Source: Diospyros lotus
Taxonomy: Eukaryota > Streptophyta > Magnoliopsida > Ericales > Ebenaceae
Length of the DNA: 64,000 nucleotides
Assembly (NCBI RefSeq): GCF_014633365.1
Contig: NC_068349.1
Coordinates: forward strand, 35,540,753-35,604,752
Direction of reading: 5' to 3'
Shown: positions 45,601 to 57,367 of the stretch, in pieces
Layout: every line of letters begins with the position of its first letter
How positions within the stretch are numbered: the stretch's first letter is position 1
The notes under the pieces: model-generated
The model's database searches: none
What the model was told of the DNA's origin: nothing
Seen by the model: only the letters and a program-made list of their open reading frames with translations
Position numbers and translations under genes: made by a program

Positions 45601-45850
45601 TTGAAAGTATCTGACTCTACTCCTATGAAAGTATATTGTGACAACAAAGCTGCAATTTCCATTGCCCACAACCCGGTTTTTCATGACAGAACAAAACATG
45701 TGAAAGTTGACAAACACTTCATCAAATAAAAGCTTGACAAGCAGCCGATTTGTATGCCCTATATCCCAACTAGCAATCAAATTGCTAACATGCTTACAAA
45801 ATGGCTGCATAGAAGGCAATTCAACAAGCTGATAAGCAAGCTGCATGGAA
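42660..45850 (+). pseudogene. Copia B protease end, integrase, reverse transcriptase and RNase H
   Basis: YSSYPGNEKVKIVDESFSPI completes the protease begun at 24.4 kb. GAG-pre-integrase IHWHHRLGHPSFQYLKTL is at about 43008. Integrase pieces are at 43278-43755 (GILRSDNGTKYFNEGLGNFL). RT begins ALDDKNWKSAVLEEMNALRK at about 44406, with ILIVYVDDIILTGND near 44940 and RNase H to about 45840 (DNKAAISIAHNPVFHDRTKH). There are many stops and frameshifts. The last part before the LTR, CTTGAAGGGGCG, is an eroded polypurine tract. Confidence 0.87.
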
Positions 45851-45878
45851 GATATCTTTAGACTAGCTTGAAGGGGCG

Positions 45879-46025
45879 TGTGGAAAATTAGGAAGATTTG
45901 GCTGTCAATATTACCGAATCCTTAGCTGTCTTATTTGCTTTTATTTTTGTTACTGAATATAGCTTAGTCAATCTTTGTATTATAGGAAATAGAATATGCA
46001 TAGCTTTATATAGTTATTAGCTTTC
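45879..46025 (+). repeat. Copia B 3' LTR, left part
   Basis: TGTGGAAAATTAGGAAG... to TTAGCTTTC, matching the first 147 bp of the 5' LTR. The final CTTTC is the target site duplicated by Gypsy C. Confidence 0.9.
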
Positions 46026-46418
46026 TGTCACGCGCCACCAGCTCTAACACTACATATTTTACTGCCAATTTAATTTTCTTGCATTAGTTACACTGCTGTA
46101 ATTTTATTTCAGTAATTCCTTATTAGTCAAGTGGACAAACGGAATATTCCTACGCAGGGGCCAGCTGGCTGTTTGTTGCAACGGCCGGGCTGGGAATCTG
46201 CCCTTGGGCAGCCTATATATAGTTTATATGGCTATGGATAGCATGAAATGAGAAACGACTGAATTCTACTCTTTCTATCGATCTTCCCTCTCTCTCTCTC
46301 TCTCTCTCCCTCCTTCTACTTCTCAAAATCGTTTATGTTTTGGCTCTGTTCTGAGCAATACCTATTCCAATCCTAACCGGATTGGAAATCAAGCCATTGT
46401 TACGCCTAGGTCATGACA
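46026..46418 (+). repeat. 5' LTR of Gypsy C
   Basis: 393 bp with TATA box CCTATATATAG (about 46210) and a (TC)n tract at about 46288-46310 that accounts for most of the length difference from the 3' LTR. Confidence 0.92.
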
Positions 46419-46469
46419 ACTTGGTATCAGAACTCCGGATCTCGGCAAAAAAAAAAAAACACTAAACCA

Positions 46470-48086
46470 ATGGCGGACGAAACTAGGATGAAGGGATTAG
46501 AGACGCAACTGCAGCAAGTTAGCTCGTCACTGGTCGATTTTCACAACCAAGTCGATCAGTTGGAGTTGGGAGCTACAAGGGAGCATGAAGCAATCATAGC
46601 ATAGGACCGCAAGGTCGAGAGCTCTATGGAAGGAATGGAACGCAGGCTGGATAACTCCATTGAGAGGGTGCAGGAGGAGTTAGGAGCTCAGATACAACGA
46701 TTTATGCTGATGTTCACCCGGCAACATGCGGTAAGACTCTCGCCTGACTTTCTTTCCCAAGGAAGAACTGAACCCATTCTAGGAGAGAATGTAATGAACC
46801 AAGGAAATGACCATCGGGAAAATGAGATTGATCCAGAAGAGGAAATGGAAGGATTCGTGAGGAGAAGAGGAGACGACCAAGTTAATCACCAACCACCTGG
46901 GTTTCCTATGCCCCGAATGGAGGTACCAACGTTCGAAGGAGCCAACCCCAGGTGGTGGATCAGGAGGTGCGAGAGAGTGTTTGAATGGTATAAAATACCC
47001 GAAAGGCAGAGGGTAACTTTGGCTTTGGCCTATTTTAACGAGGTGGTGGATGCGTGGTATCAAGGATGTGTGGGAGTGGGAAGGATCCATACTTGGGAAG
47101 AATTTGCAGAAAAATTGAATGAACGCTTCGAGGACAGAAGCATGGTGGACGTGGTAGAAGTGTTTAATAAGCTGAAGCAGGTTGAAAGTGTAGAATCCTA
47201 TCAAAAACGGTTTGAGGAGCTTAAGTCACTTATAATCCACCATAATCCTCACCTTGCGGAAGCTTATTTTGTGTCTAGTTATTTAAGCGGGTTGAATGAT
47301 GAATTAAGACCAATGGTAAAAGTTTTGAAGCCCAGAACGATCAAGCAAGCGTCAGAAAGCGCGCGACTACAAGAGATGGTGGTTGAAGCTCTGGTGAAGA
47401 AGCAGAAGCAGCAACAGAAGAGCATGGGATTGGGGTTGTTTCCTCCGGGAGGTAGAAACCCCAACAGAGAGGCAGCCAAAGAGGGTGTTGGGACAAAAAA
47501 TGTGACTGGAGAAGGGTTCCCATCCTATGGTGGTCAATTGGGAGATCAAAGGAGACTTTATGGGCTGTGTTATAGGTGTGGGGATAAGTATTTTCCTGGA
47601 CACCAATGTAAGAGACAAATCTTGCTGTTAGAAGGCGATGAGGAAGGAGTGCATGAAGGCAAAGAAGGAACTGAAGAAGAAGAGTGTGAAGGGGAACATG
47701 ATGGAGAGATTTCCATACATGCTCTCAAGGGAGTCCCTAACAACAAAACAATTAAGATTGAAGGGAAGGTAAGGGATTGCAGCTTAATGATCTTGATTGA
47801 TAGTAGAAGCACTCATAGCTTCCTTGATGAAGGAATGGCGAGGAAACTTAAGTGCAAGTTGGCCAGTACACTACCACTGAGTGTAACTGTTGCCAACGAG
47901 AGCAGGGTAATAAGCAAGTCAACTTGCCAAGGATTCTGCTGGGAGATGCAGGGAGAACCATTTGAGGCAGACTTGAGACTGTTGGGCTTAGGGGGTTGTG
48001 ATGTCGTTTTGGGCATAGATTGGATGAAAGAAGTTAGTCCTATTAGTTTTGATTTTAATAGGATGGAAGTTTCCTTTGAGAAATGA
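46470..48086 (+). pseudogene. Gypsy C gag and protease
   Basis: It begins MADETRMKGLETQLQQVSSS and meets a TAG at 46602-46604, after which the frame continues to 48086. Conserved Gag MEVPTFEGANPRWWIRRCER, knuckle CYRCGDKYFPGHQC (near 47569) and protease LMILIDSRSTHSFLDEGMAR, in which the G of the DSG motif is R, a change that should abolish activity. Ends shortly after GGCDVVLGIDWM. Confidence 0.88.
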
Positions 48087-49114
48087 GATAGAAGACCGAC
48101 TCTGTCTGGAGGAAGGGAAGCGGGAGTATGCAAGATGATAACTGGAAAAAGGCTCCAAAAGGTGTTTAAGAACAAGTGGGGGCGGTTTAACACAATTGTT
48201 TTCAATTGTGTCAGTAGAGGAGGGGCCAGGCAATGCAAGGCCAAGAGAGGCCTATTTCAGCATCAAGACACCGAACTCCACTGTTGGATAGGTACAAAAC
48301 ACTGCTCTACTTGATAAATTGCTGATTGAATTTAATGATCTATTCCAAGAACCAAAAGCCCTACCCCCCAACCGAGAGTTTGACCATGTTATTCATCTTA
48401 AACCCAACTCAGAGCGCCTATCAATGTGAGATCCTACAGATACCCCCCCATGCAGAAATCGGTTATAGAAACCATGGTTAGGGGAAACCCAGCCATAGCC
48501 CCTTTGCTTCCCCGATTTTATTGGTAAGAAAAAAGGATGGTACATGGCGCTTTTGTGTGGATTATCGCCAACTTAACGCCATAAATATCAAAGACAAGTT
48601 CCCTATACCCTTGGTGGAAGATCTCTTGGATGAACTAAGTAAAGCCAAATTCTTTTCTAAATTTGATCTTCGTTCGGGTTATTATCAAATTAGGATGAAA
48701 CCCGAAGACACTCCTAAAACAGCCTTTAGAACCCATCATGGGCATTTTGAGTTCCTAGTAATGCCCTTTGGGCTCACTAATGCCCCTGCCACTTTCCAAT
48801 CACTAATGAACCAAATCTTTGAGCCTTACCTAAGAAAATTTATATTGGTTTTCTTCAATGACATACTTATCTATAATCCCTCCTTTGAAACTCACCTAAA
48901 ACACCTTAAAACTGCCTTTGAGATCCTTAAATCCAATCAACTCTATATCAAGAAGTCTAAATGTGCTTTTAATCAAAGCCAAGTGGAGTACCTAGGGCAT
49001 GTGATCTCGGAAAATGGGGTCAGCACCGACCAAAGTACGATAGAGGCAATGTTGAATTGGCCAAAACCCAAATCAGTCCGAGCTTTAAGAGGATTCTTGG
49101 GCCTCACAAGCTAC
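48087..49114 (+). pseudogene. Gypsy C reverse transcriptase, N-terminal part
   Basis: The linker is degraded. From 48521 an open frame gives [36 protein letters not shown] and [18 protein letters not shown]. The catalytic motif is FNDI in place of F/YxDD (VFFNDILIY), a D-to-N change in one catalytic Asp. The frame is cut after FLGLTSY by the solo LTR. Confidence 0.88.
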
Positions 49115-51013
49115 TGAAAATAAACCATGATCGCTACGGGGTAAACAGCGTAGTTCAAAATTTTTGAACTTACCCCGATCCCGGCGATTGGATCAACGTC
49201 AAAATTGAATCATTCACAAACAAATAAATAAATCTAACCTTTAGATTATCGAGTCGTTCGCGAATTCAAGCCGTCCAAGCGTCTGGCCTCTAACTCGTGA
49301 TACGCGGCACGCGTCCGTTGGCAAGGAGAGCGGAATAGGAGTGCTAGCTCCTTCTCCTTTGCGCGGCTTGTGTATGGACGGTAAAAGAATGCCCTCGTTT
49401 CGTATTGATGCAAAAAAAAAAAAAAAGGGGAAGGGTGAACGGCAATACGTTTTTCAACTCTTGAAAAACGACACCAAAAACTCTATTATTTTGGGCAACC
49501 CATAAAGGGATATTTATAGTGAAATATCCTAGGGTTTCTAAAACCCTAATGGATTGGGCTAGCCCATTAATTCTAATTTAATTAGAATATTAAGTGGGCT
49601 TATTCTAGTCCAACTAGAAATATAATTAAATGGCTCAAATCCTTTTATAGGTTTAAATAAAATATTTTGGCCCAAATCTAATTCAAGCCCAAATATAATA
49701 TTTAATATTTAGCCCAAATATAATATTTATTTTAATATTTGGCCCAAATCCAATTTAGTCCAAATATTAACTTAACCCCAAATATATTTTATTTCCTATT
49801 TACCACTCCAACAAATAGAAAATTATTAAATTAGAAACTCCTTACTAATTTAATTAATTGTCATTTTAGTAAACTCTTTCCATTATGACGACTCCTCGTC
49901 ATATCGACGTCATTACGTCTATTTGTTCTTTTTCTGTGAGAGCCTACCACGGCACAACTTCTTGCTAAAGTGTCCCACTTAACTATACGTCCACTCTCCT
50001 AGTTTAAGCCAGGGACCGTGCCTATTGCATATGACTCATTAGGCTTTCGAATATATTGGCAATGTGTCGGTACGAACACATAAGACAAGATTGGCCTCTA
50101 GCAAGGCATCATGCCTACCCAATTATTCAAAAGGATTCATAATCCGCAAATAACCTTTCACGAGCATGGTTACCGTGTAATTCGATCCTCTCGTCAATGT
50201 ATCTTATGTGATCTCAAGTATGGCGATGTGTTGCTTGACAACGATCACATGAGTTTTCTTCAGTCTTCCGGATATCTTCACTTAATAAAAAGTAAATCAA
50301 TAACTCCTTATTGATATCTTTCACTATGGCCATGGATTTAAAGTGAATATCCACCGAAGGCGCCTTAGATACATCATCCTCTATCAAGGGATAGACAAGT
50401 CCTATCTTGGCTATGCACCCATCTCCATAAGCCTCACGATATACCCAACAATCGCCCACATGCAGTCTTTGTCTAGGCCCATCGAAACGATGTCAAAGCA
50501 TGCCGGTCTTCTTATAAGATGACCGTGACAACCTCAGGTCCAATGATTAGTTACACCCATCTCGTATGAGAATACCATCAACATATAACCAAAATGAATT
50601 CTCATGACGAGTCATGTCCAGTGACACGTTCTCCAACATTGGTCACCTATATACTTGTCTAAGCATCCACATGCCTATGAGTGTGAGACCCCCATTGCTA
50701 TCACATAGCAAAAACATAGCACATACAAGTCTTACCGCAATTGTCAATGTCCATTCTTGACATTGCTACGACTTGGGACGTTTAATGATGTCTAGAAACT
50801 GTGATGCATCATCTCACATCTTTATAGATTATTCACAGTATACATCATATAGACTTCTATCTAGTTTCATTCGGTTATTACAATAATAACAAGAAACTAA
50901 TAGAATGACTTCTTGTAAATTTGAACAACTCCTTATTCAAATAATAAACATGATTACAATTGTCAGTGTACAACATGCCCAATCTGATTGGGTCTAGAGC
51001 ACCTACACTAACA
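49115..51013 (-). mobile_element. Solo LTR, 1.9 kb, TSD GCTAC, inside Gypsy C
   Basis: Bounded by GCTAC at 49110-49114 and 51014-51018. On the minus strand it starts TGTTAGTGTAGGTGCTC and ends TTTATTTTCA, with a TATA box (CACTATAAATATCCC, about 49515-49529) on that strand. No ORF with a domain is present. Removing the 1899 bp and one TSD copy restores the Gypsy C frame from GLTSY to YHKFVKGYG. Confidence 0.85.
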
Positions 51014-53034
51014 GCTACTACCACAAATTTGTCAAAGGATATGGGGTTATTAATAAGCCCTTAACGGGACTTTTGAAGAAGGAAGGGTTTAAATGGGGTG
51101 AGGAGGCTGATTTGGCCTTTGAAAGGATAAAGGAGGCAGTGAATAGAGTACCCATTTTGGGGCTACTTGATTTTGGCAAACCTTTTGTATTGGAGACCGA
51201 TGCTTGTGCAACTGGTATTGGGGCAGTGTTGATGCAAGAAGGGAGACCGCTGGCCTTTCTTAGCCGTGCACTAGGGCCCAAGCATGTAGGGTTAAGCATA
51301 TACGAGAAGGAGTTCTTGGCTGTGTTAATGGTTGTTGATAAATTGAGGCATTATTTTGAAGGAGGGAGGTTTATAATCAAAACCAACCATGAAAGCTTGA
51401 AGTTTTTATTACAACAGAAATTGCACACCCAGCTGCAAAAGAATGGGATGTCCAAGCTTATGGGGTTGGACCATGTGATCCAGTACCGAAAAGGGAAAGA
51501 AAATGTGGTTGTTGATGCTTTGTCCAAGTGTCATGAGGTTGGGGAAATGGCCCTTATATCTACGGTAGTCCCTGATTGGTGCAAGGAAATTACTAATAGC
51601 TATGAACGGAATGCAAAGATTAAGCAAATACTGGAAAGAGTTGCTACGGGCAGCAAAGAGGAGGATGGACACAGCTTAGGTGGAGGAGTGCTGAGATACC
51701 AAGGAAGGATAGTGGTTGGAGATGATGATGGTCTCAAGGAGAGGATACTGCGATCCCTTCATGAGTCAGCCTTAGGGGGGCATTCAGGAGTGCAAAACAC
51801 CTACCTAAGGGTAAAACAATTGTTTTACTGGCAAAGTCTTAAAGCAGAGGTGAAGAAATTTGTTATGGCCTGTGAGGTGTGCAAACGGTGCAAGAGTGAG
51901 ACGGTAGCCTATCCAGGGCTTCTACAACCCTTACCGATTCAAGACCAAGCTTGGGAAAGCATCTCTATGGACTTCATTGAAGGGCTACCGAAATCTAAGG
52001 GAAAGGATAGTATTTTGGTAGTTGTTGACAGGCTCACAAAGTTTGCATACTTCATACGATTGACACATCCTTTTACAACCCAAGATGTGGCTCGGGTGTT
52101 CTTGGATCAGGTGATTAAGGTGCACGAGGTTCCAAAGACTATTATTTTCGACCGGGACAAAGTCTTTACCAGTCTTCTATGGCAAGAGCTCATGAAGGCC
52201 TTGGGAACGAGGTTGAACATGTCCACAGCCTATCACCCTCAAACGGATGGTCAAACCGAGAGAGTGAATCAAAGCTTGGAATCTTATCTGAGATGCATGA
52301 GCTTTCTGCACCCTAAAGAGTGGCATAAGTGGCAGCCAATGGCATAATGGTGGTACAATTCTAACCACCATTCATCACTCAAAATGTCACCATTTGAGGC
52401 TCTTTTTGGTTACCTACCTCCCTTAATACCGACTGTGGGAAACTACTCAACAGTGGCTAAAGTGGAAAATTATTTGCAGCAAAGGAAACGGGTATTGCAG
52501 CAATTAAAAAAGAAGTTGGCATCAGCTCAAAATAGGATGAAACAAATCGCTGACCGTAGAAGAAGTGATCGAGAGTTTGATGTGGGGGCGAGGAAGCTTA
52601 CTTAAGGCTACGGTATCCTCATCTTAAGTCTATTTCGTCTGGTCCTGTATCCAAGCTTAGCCCAAGGTATTTCGGGTCATTCCCTATAATTGCCAAGGCT
52701 GGTCGAGTGGCTTACCAGCTGAAACTCCCTGAGGAGTCCTGCATCCACCTTGTATTCCATGTCTCACTATTGAAGAAGTTAGCAGGAGCACAGCTGGTGA
52801 GTCCTATGCTGCCACAATTGCCTAAAGAGGTTAGGAGAATAGTTGAGCCCGAGGTGATATTGGATCACTGAGTCATCTACAAGCAAGGGGCACCTATCAT
52901 ACAAGTGTTGGTTAAATGGCAGGAGGGAGCAAGAGAGGAAGAGAGCACAGGGGAGTACCTACCACAATTGATGCAACAGTTTCCCAGATAAGCCAGCCTC
53001 CTCAACCTTTCTTGAGGACAAGAAAGAGCTAACG
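51014..53034 (+). pseudogene. Gypsy C RNase H and integrase
   Basis: RT end and RNase H: VLETDACATGIGAVLMQEGR, SIYEKEFLAVLMVVDKLRHY. Integrase zinc domain HESALGGHSGVQNTYLRVKQ ... CEVCKRCK, and core [59 protein letters not shown] stop at 52345-52347 replaces a Trp (PMA*WWYN). C-terminal segment follows from 52384 with stops near 52605 and 52870. Confidence 0.88.
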
Positions 53035-53044
53035 AGGGGGGAAT

Positions 53045-53409
53045 TGTCACGCGCCACCAGCTCTAACACTACATATTTTACTGCCAATTTAATTTTCTTA
53101 CATTAGTTACACTGCTGTAATTTTATTTCAGTAATTCCTTATTAGTCAAGTGGACAAATGGAATATTCCTACGCAGGGGCCAGCTGGCTGTTTGTTGCAA
53201 CGGCCGGGCTGGGAATCTGCCCTTGGGCAGCCTATATATAGTCAGTTATATGGCTATGGATAGCATTAAATGAGAAACGACTGAATTCTACTCTCTCTCT
53301 CTCCTTCTACTTCTCAAAATCGTTTCTGTTTCGGCTCTGTTCTGAGCAATACCTATTCCAATCCTAACCGGATTGGAAATCAAGCCATTGTCACGCCTGG
53401 GTCGTGACA
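53045..53409 (+). repeat. 3' LTR of Gypsy C
   Basis: 365 bp partner of the 5' LTR. Apart from the shorter TC tract and a 4 bp insertion near the TATA box, few differences are seen, so the insertion is fairly young. Confidence 0.92.
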
Positions 53410-53414
53410 CTTTC

Positions 53415-53529
53415 CTATTTCTTTTGTTTACTTTTATAGTCTTTGTATTCTCTATAAGAGATCACCTGTGTGTATTCATTTAATAAATAAAAAAGACAAT
53501 AATAAAAATCAGTCATCTCCCTTTTTATA
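53415..53529 (+). repeat. Copia B 3' LTR, right part
   Basis: CTATTTCTTTTGTTTAC... to CTTTTTATA matches the last 115 bp of the 5' LTR. It is followed by the Copia B target duplication AGCTC. Confidence 0.9.
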
Positions 53530-54803
53530 AGCTCACAGGTCAAATCAGCGTGCTATTTGTCTCCGTTTGAATATATTTTGGTTCTTGTCACTTGATCAGC
53601 CTGCATTGCTCCTTTGTTCACATTCAACTTTTTTTTTTAAGTAATAATACACATTTGATTGTATTTTGGTCATGGCACAAGATTGGATTGTTTGATTTCT
53701 TTCTATGTGAGCACTAGAGTCAAAGAGAGAAAGATGATATGATGCATGTCAAATTGTGTCATCAGAAGGATCTTGACAAGAAACATGAAGGCAACCCTAC
53801 AATGAAACTCCAGGATCATCCTTGCATGTGGAAATTGACATGAACCACAATTTCTTCTATCATGATGATAATTGTCTAATGTAGTTAGTGCATTCATGCC
53901 CACACTTGTTAACCTTTACCTGATATAGTTTTTTAGTATTTTCATGAGTTATATTTTGCTACTAAAGATGACTTAACGAGAGGACATTATCACGATGCAT
54001 GTGGAATTTTCTGTCTCCTAGGTGGATCAGTCAAAGACACAGAACCTCATTTTATTGTCCCATTGAAATTTACCTGACCTATCAACTTCTTGTTATGAAT
54101 TGATGCTTTAATATGTTCAACCCATTCATATTTTCACCCATTAACAAAACAGATACAGATTCCTTGTTCCAGTTTTATTATTTCTTTAACATAATTTTGT
54201 CTGAACACCTTCACTCAAAAGGCATTTAAAGTGTGCAACTCAAATTGCAGAAAGTACCATTTCAAGGGTTCTTCGCTAATTCAAAGTCATCCTTTTCCTT
54301 TCCCCTTTCTGTTCATATGTACCCAAATATGCAGAAACTAAAATGAAAGTCCACCACTTTTGCACTTTATTTGGAATATGATTTACTAAAGGAGAGAAAA
54401 ATGAAAGGGAAATAAAAATATTTATGAGCAACCTTTTTTGTGGCTGAGTAGAAAAAGGTTAAGAGGTGCATCCAGTGCTAAGAATCCTACTTAGATGTGA
54501 CCATTACATCCTCCACCCGCTTGATATCTGGTTATGCACATGTTTCTTCTTTTTTAGCTAATTGTTATGCACATGTTTCTACATGCAGGGAAATAATGTT
54601 AGTTTCTTTGCTTTTATTTTCCCATATAAATACAAGTTCCAAACATGGCCTTAAGGAGTCAAATTTGCACCAATCCTGATTGTCGCATAAAACAGAAACC
54701 AGCCTATATTTTCAACTTGTGTCCATATGACAACTACGAGCTAAAAGCGATTGAATGTGGGAATTATAATAACAACCATGAAATGAAAAACATAAACTCA
54801 TAC
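53530..54803. other. Native intron sequence right of the nest
   Basis: The remaining part of nitroreductase intron 2. No gene, repeat or RNA recognised. The open frames here have no domain. Confidence 0.6.
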
Positions 54804-54993
54804 CAGGGTCATCAAAGAAGCAACCAATCCCAGTAGCTGATATGCCAACTGCATGAGCTTCAAGGTACAACACCTGACCAAGAACACCAGTCTCCCAAAA
54901 TAACCGAGGATACATCCACACACCCTTTGAACGCAAGGTAGGTTCAAAATGGGCCACCATGCCTAGACTGAAGCAGCCGTCACTAGCAATATC
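54804..54993 (-). CDS. SagB-type nitroreductase gene, coding exon 2
   Basis: 190 bp bounded on the minus strand by acceptor TATTGCAG|GATATTGC and donor CCCTG|GTATGAG. It reads DIASDGCFSLGMVAHFEPTL, then YPRLFWETGVLGQVLYLEAH and AVGISATGIGCFFDDP. This is the FMN-binding core of the second nitroreductase domain. It joins exon 1 in phase 0 and exon 3 in phase 1. Confidence 0.92.
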
Positions 54994-55807
54994 CTGCAAT
55001 AGATAACAAAAAATTGGTAACGAGTTAGGACTTCAATGGTGTGCAGCCCACTTTCGTATTATTATGTTCTGGGGGAAGGGCATAGTGATTCTCAAAAGTT
55101 TAACAAAAGTATCAAACTAGGTAATTGAGTGATAGCAATTCAATAACTTGAAATTCCAAACTTCCTCTTATAGATTTGAAAATAATGATATATGTGATAC
55201 AGTTGAAGAACATCATAAATTATAGATCAAATTCCTAACTTTGATGACTTTGATGGTAATGCAAGGAAATTTGACATCAACAGAAGACCTTCTGAAAGAG
55301 CTAAATTTTTTTGCCATTTAAATCAAAGTTTTCTAATGATATAAGAAAAAAATATAATATATATATATATATAAAGATCTGTAAAATTATTGAATCCCAG
55401 GATACCCCAATTTTGATTGTTGGAAACATAAGAACAATGTAATTCTTGGTTTGTTAGTTATACTGAACTTTATAACCAACACTGAGTTATGGGTTCAAAC
55501 TCACGAAGAGAAGTGACAATATGAAGTGATATGTGCACAGGATGTATCGAACATGCTAGAAACATATAGAAGACTAACATGTCGTACTGGCAAAAGGGAG
55601 ACAAGAACAAATATCACATCATTGGAGTTCAAACAGTTTTAGTGTTTCTATTATACATGCTTGACTTAAAAGAAGCATTAGCTTACACACAACACGAATT
55701 TATGAAGTAAATGTGAATAACGCGTTGCAAGAATCATGCCCATCTCTGTTCAATATTAGATCAGTCTAGATAGCCTGAGAAACTAAAATCTCTTAAAAGT
55801 CACATAC
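54994..55807 (-). other. Intron 1 of the nitroreductase gene
   Basis: 814 bp between donor CATCAG|GTATGTGAC (55807) and acceptor ATTGCAG|GATATTG (54994). AT-rich with an (AT)n tract at about 55354-55372. No features beyond ordinary intron sequence. Confidence 0.85.
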
Positions 55808-57367
55808 CTGATGGCAAGAAAGCTGTTTGGAAAGCTTTCTACAATCACCTCTAGCAAGTTCATATAGAGGGAGATCATCAGGGCATCCTTCTGGCTTCTC
55901 CCACTTAAACTCGGACCTTGTAGCCTTCTTAAGATCATCAAAATGGTTTTCATTCCTCACCAATAAATATAAACCTTTTGGCAACCCTGAAACACGATGA
56001 ACGAATAAAGCAGCATGCACCTCAGAATCCCAAGCAAGAGTCCTATATGGCAATGCCAATTGTCTACTTTGTTTCCCTCCATCTCGAGAACCTGAAGGAA
56101 GGCAATGTAAGAGAATCTGATAAAACGTCTCCCTGTCCATTACAGTAACTCCATCCATATCCACTGCACTCCTCCGCTTCCTAACAATTTCCCTCAGTGA
56201 AAAACCTTTATATGACCTTTCACTGCACAGTCCACTTCCCCGAAAAGGCTCAACCAATAATTTATTTCCTACCTCTAATCGCTTCTTAACAGCTTCAGCT
56301 GTTCTATATATTATATCCCAACACACATGCTCTTTACTGAGCAAATTAGGTTTTCCTTTCCAGTCCAATTTTGAAAACTCAGATATAGCTGAACTCAATT
56401 CCTTATAGTTCACGCCAAATTCACCAACCCCATTTGGGAAAACAACGAGCACACAATCAGGGTGCTCATATTCAATCGCAGGTAATTTTCCTTTCATAGG
56501 CCTAGCCGGGATTTCGAATTCCGGGAAGAATTCAAGCCCAAAAAGCTTATCCAGATCCTCATAACCTAAACCGTCGAGAATCTTCACATCCCAACCAAGA
56601 CCAGCCGCAGCCATAGAAACCGCGGCAATGGCATGCCCCAAATCGTGATTGCAATACCGAAACGCCCTCTCGCCGTACTTCCAGGCCTCCCGCCAGAAAA
56701 TTGACGAAAACCCAATAAGGAAAGACCCTTCCGGGAAGAATTTGGGGAAAAACCCAGACGGGATATGGGTCCTAATCTCCAGAGAATGCTCTTTTGGGGC
56801 GTAATGAGCCACAAAAGGCGAGTCCGAGAGCGAATCGACTGCAGGGGCAATGATGTAACCTTCTGTCGGATGGAGATTGCCGCTGCTAGGGTTCACCCGG
56901 AGCGACCAGGTCGAGAGCCCAGTACTTTTCCACCCCGATAAAGCGAGAGAATCATAGAACAGCTGAGAAATAGAAGACTTAGAGATGGGTTTCGGAGAGG
57001 GAAGAGACTGGAACACAGAAGAGTATAATGGAGCCTCGGTGTTCGACGAATTTCCCGACTCTGTGGGAAAGTGAAGAAGAGGAACCAAAGGCGCCGAGAC
57101 GTAGCGGCGAAAAGGATTTGGCTGATTGGCCCAGTCGAGGCCGTGCGGGCCTCTGGCGTAGTTGGTGAACGAGTGCTTCGTCTGGTTGTGGTACTTCATC
57201 GCCCGCTCCAGCAACGCCCTTTGCTGGTCGGAATCCAGGCCTGTAGAAGGCGACGGTGATGACGACAAGGACATGGTGGTGGCGGTGGCACGGCGGAGGG
57301 CGGTGGCGCAAGGCAGTGTGAGGCGGTGAGGACAGAGGGGTAGCCTGGCATGAAAGATTGATGGCAT
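55808..57367 (-). CDS. SagB/McbC-type nitroreductase family protein, coding exon 1
   Basis: 520 codons from MPSIFHARLPLCPHRLTLPC to KLSKQLSCHQ. With exons 2 and 3 the protein has 625 residues. The first 31 residues are rich in Ala, Arg, Leu, Ser and Thr and could be an organelle-targeting peptide; an alternative start is Met32 (MSLSSSPSP). First nitroreductase domain: LRVNPSSGNLHPTEGYIIAP (about 157-176), WREAWKYGERAFRYCNHDLG (about 225-244) and GHAIAAVSMAAAGLGW, which are the FMN-binding motifs of SagB-type oxidoreductases. A second, more diverged domain starts at about residue 385 (FRGSGLCSER, REIVRKRRSAVDMDG) and finishes in exons 2 and 3. In bacteria such enzymes oxidise azoline rings in peptides. 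The plant substrate is not known to me. Confidence 0.9.

Larger units (their letters stand above)
46026..53409 (+). mobile_element. Ty3/Gypsy element C, TSD CTTTC
   Basis: LTRs TGTCACGCGCCACC...GTCATGACA (46026-46418) and ...GTCGTGACA (53045-53409) are flanked by CTTTC at 46021-46025 and 53410-53414, inside the 3' LTR of Copia B. Primer site TTGGTATCAGAAC is at about 46420 and the polypurine tract GAGGGGGGAAT precedes the 3' LTR. The body encodes gag, protease, RT, RNase H and integrase, interrupted by a solo LTR at 49115-51013. Confidence 0.93.
23035..53529 (+). mobile_element. Ty1/Copia element B, host of the nest, TSD AGCTC
   Basis: The 5' LTR is 23035-23297. The 3' LTR is split by Gypsy C into 45879-46025 and 53415-53529 (262 bp after removal of one TSD copy, against 263 bp). 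The duplication AGCTC is present at 23030-23034 and 53530-53534. The primer site TGGTATCAGAGC is at 23298. Its own body is gag-protease (23356-24463) followed, after the inserted block, by the rest of pol (42660-45850). It is the oldest layer and is heavily mutated. Confidence 0.92.
21903..54803 (-). other. 32.9 kb intron 2 of the nitroreductase gene, filled with nested retrotransposons
   Basis: The donor is CCCTG|GTATGAG (minus strand, intron begins at 54803) and the acceptor is TTCTGCAG|TACATG (intron ends at 21903). The phase agrees on both sides. About 30.5 kb of this intron is Copia B and the elements nested inside it. Without them the intron would be about 2.4 kb. Whether it is still spliced at this length cannot be told from sequence alone. 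Confidence 0.85.

Noticed and set aside
47279..48244. Several minus-strand ORFs opposite Gypsy C gag
   Set aside because: Antisense shadows of the gag-protease frame with no domain of their own.
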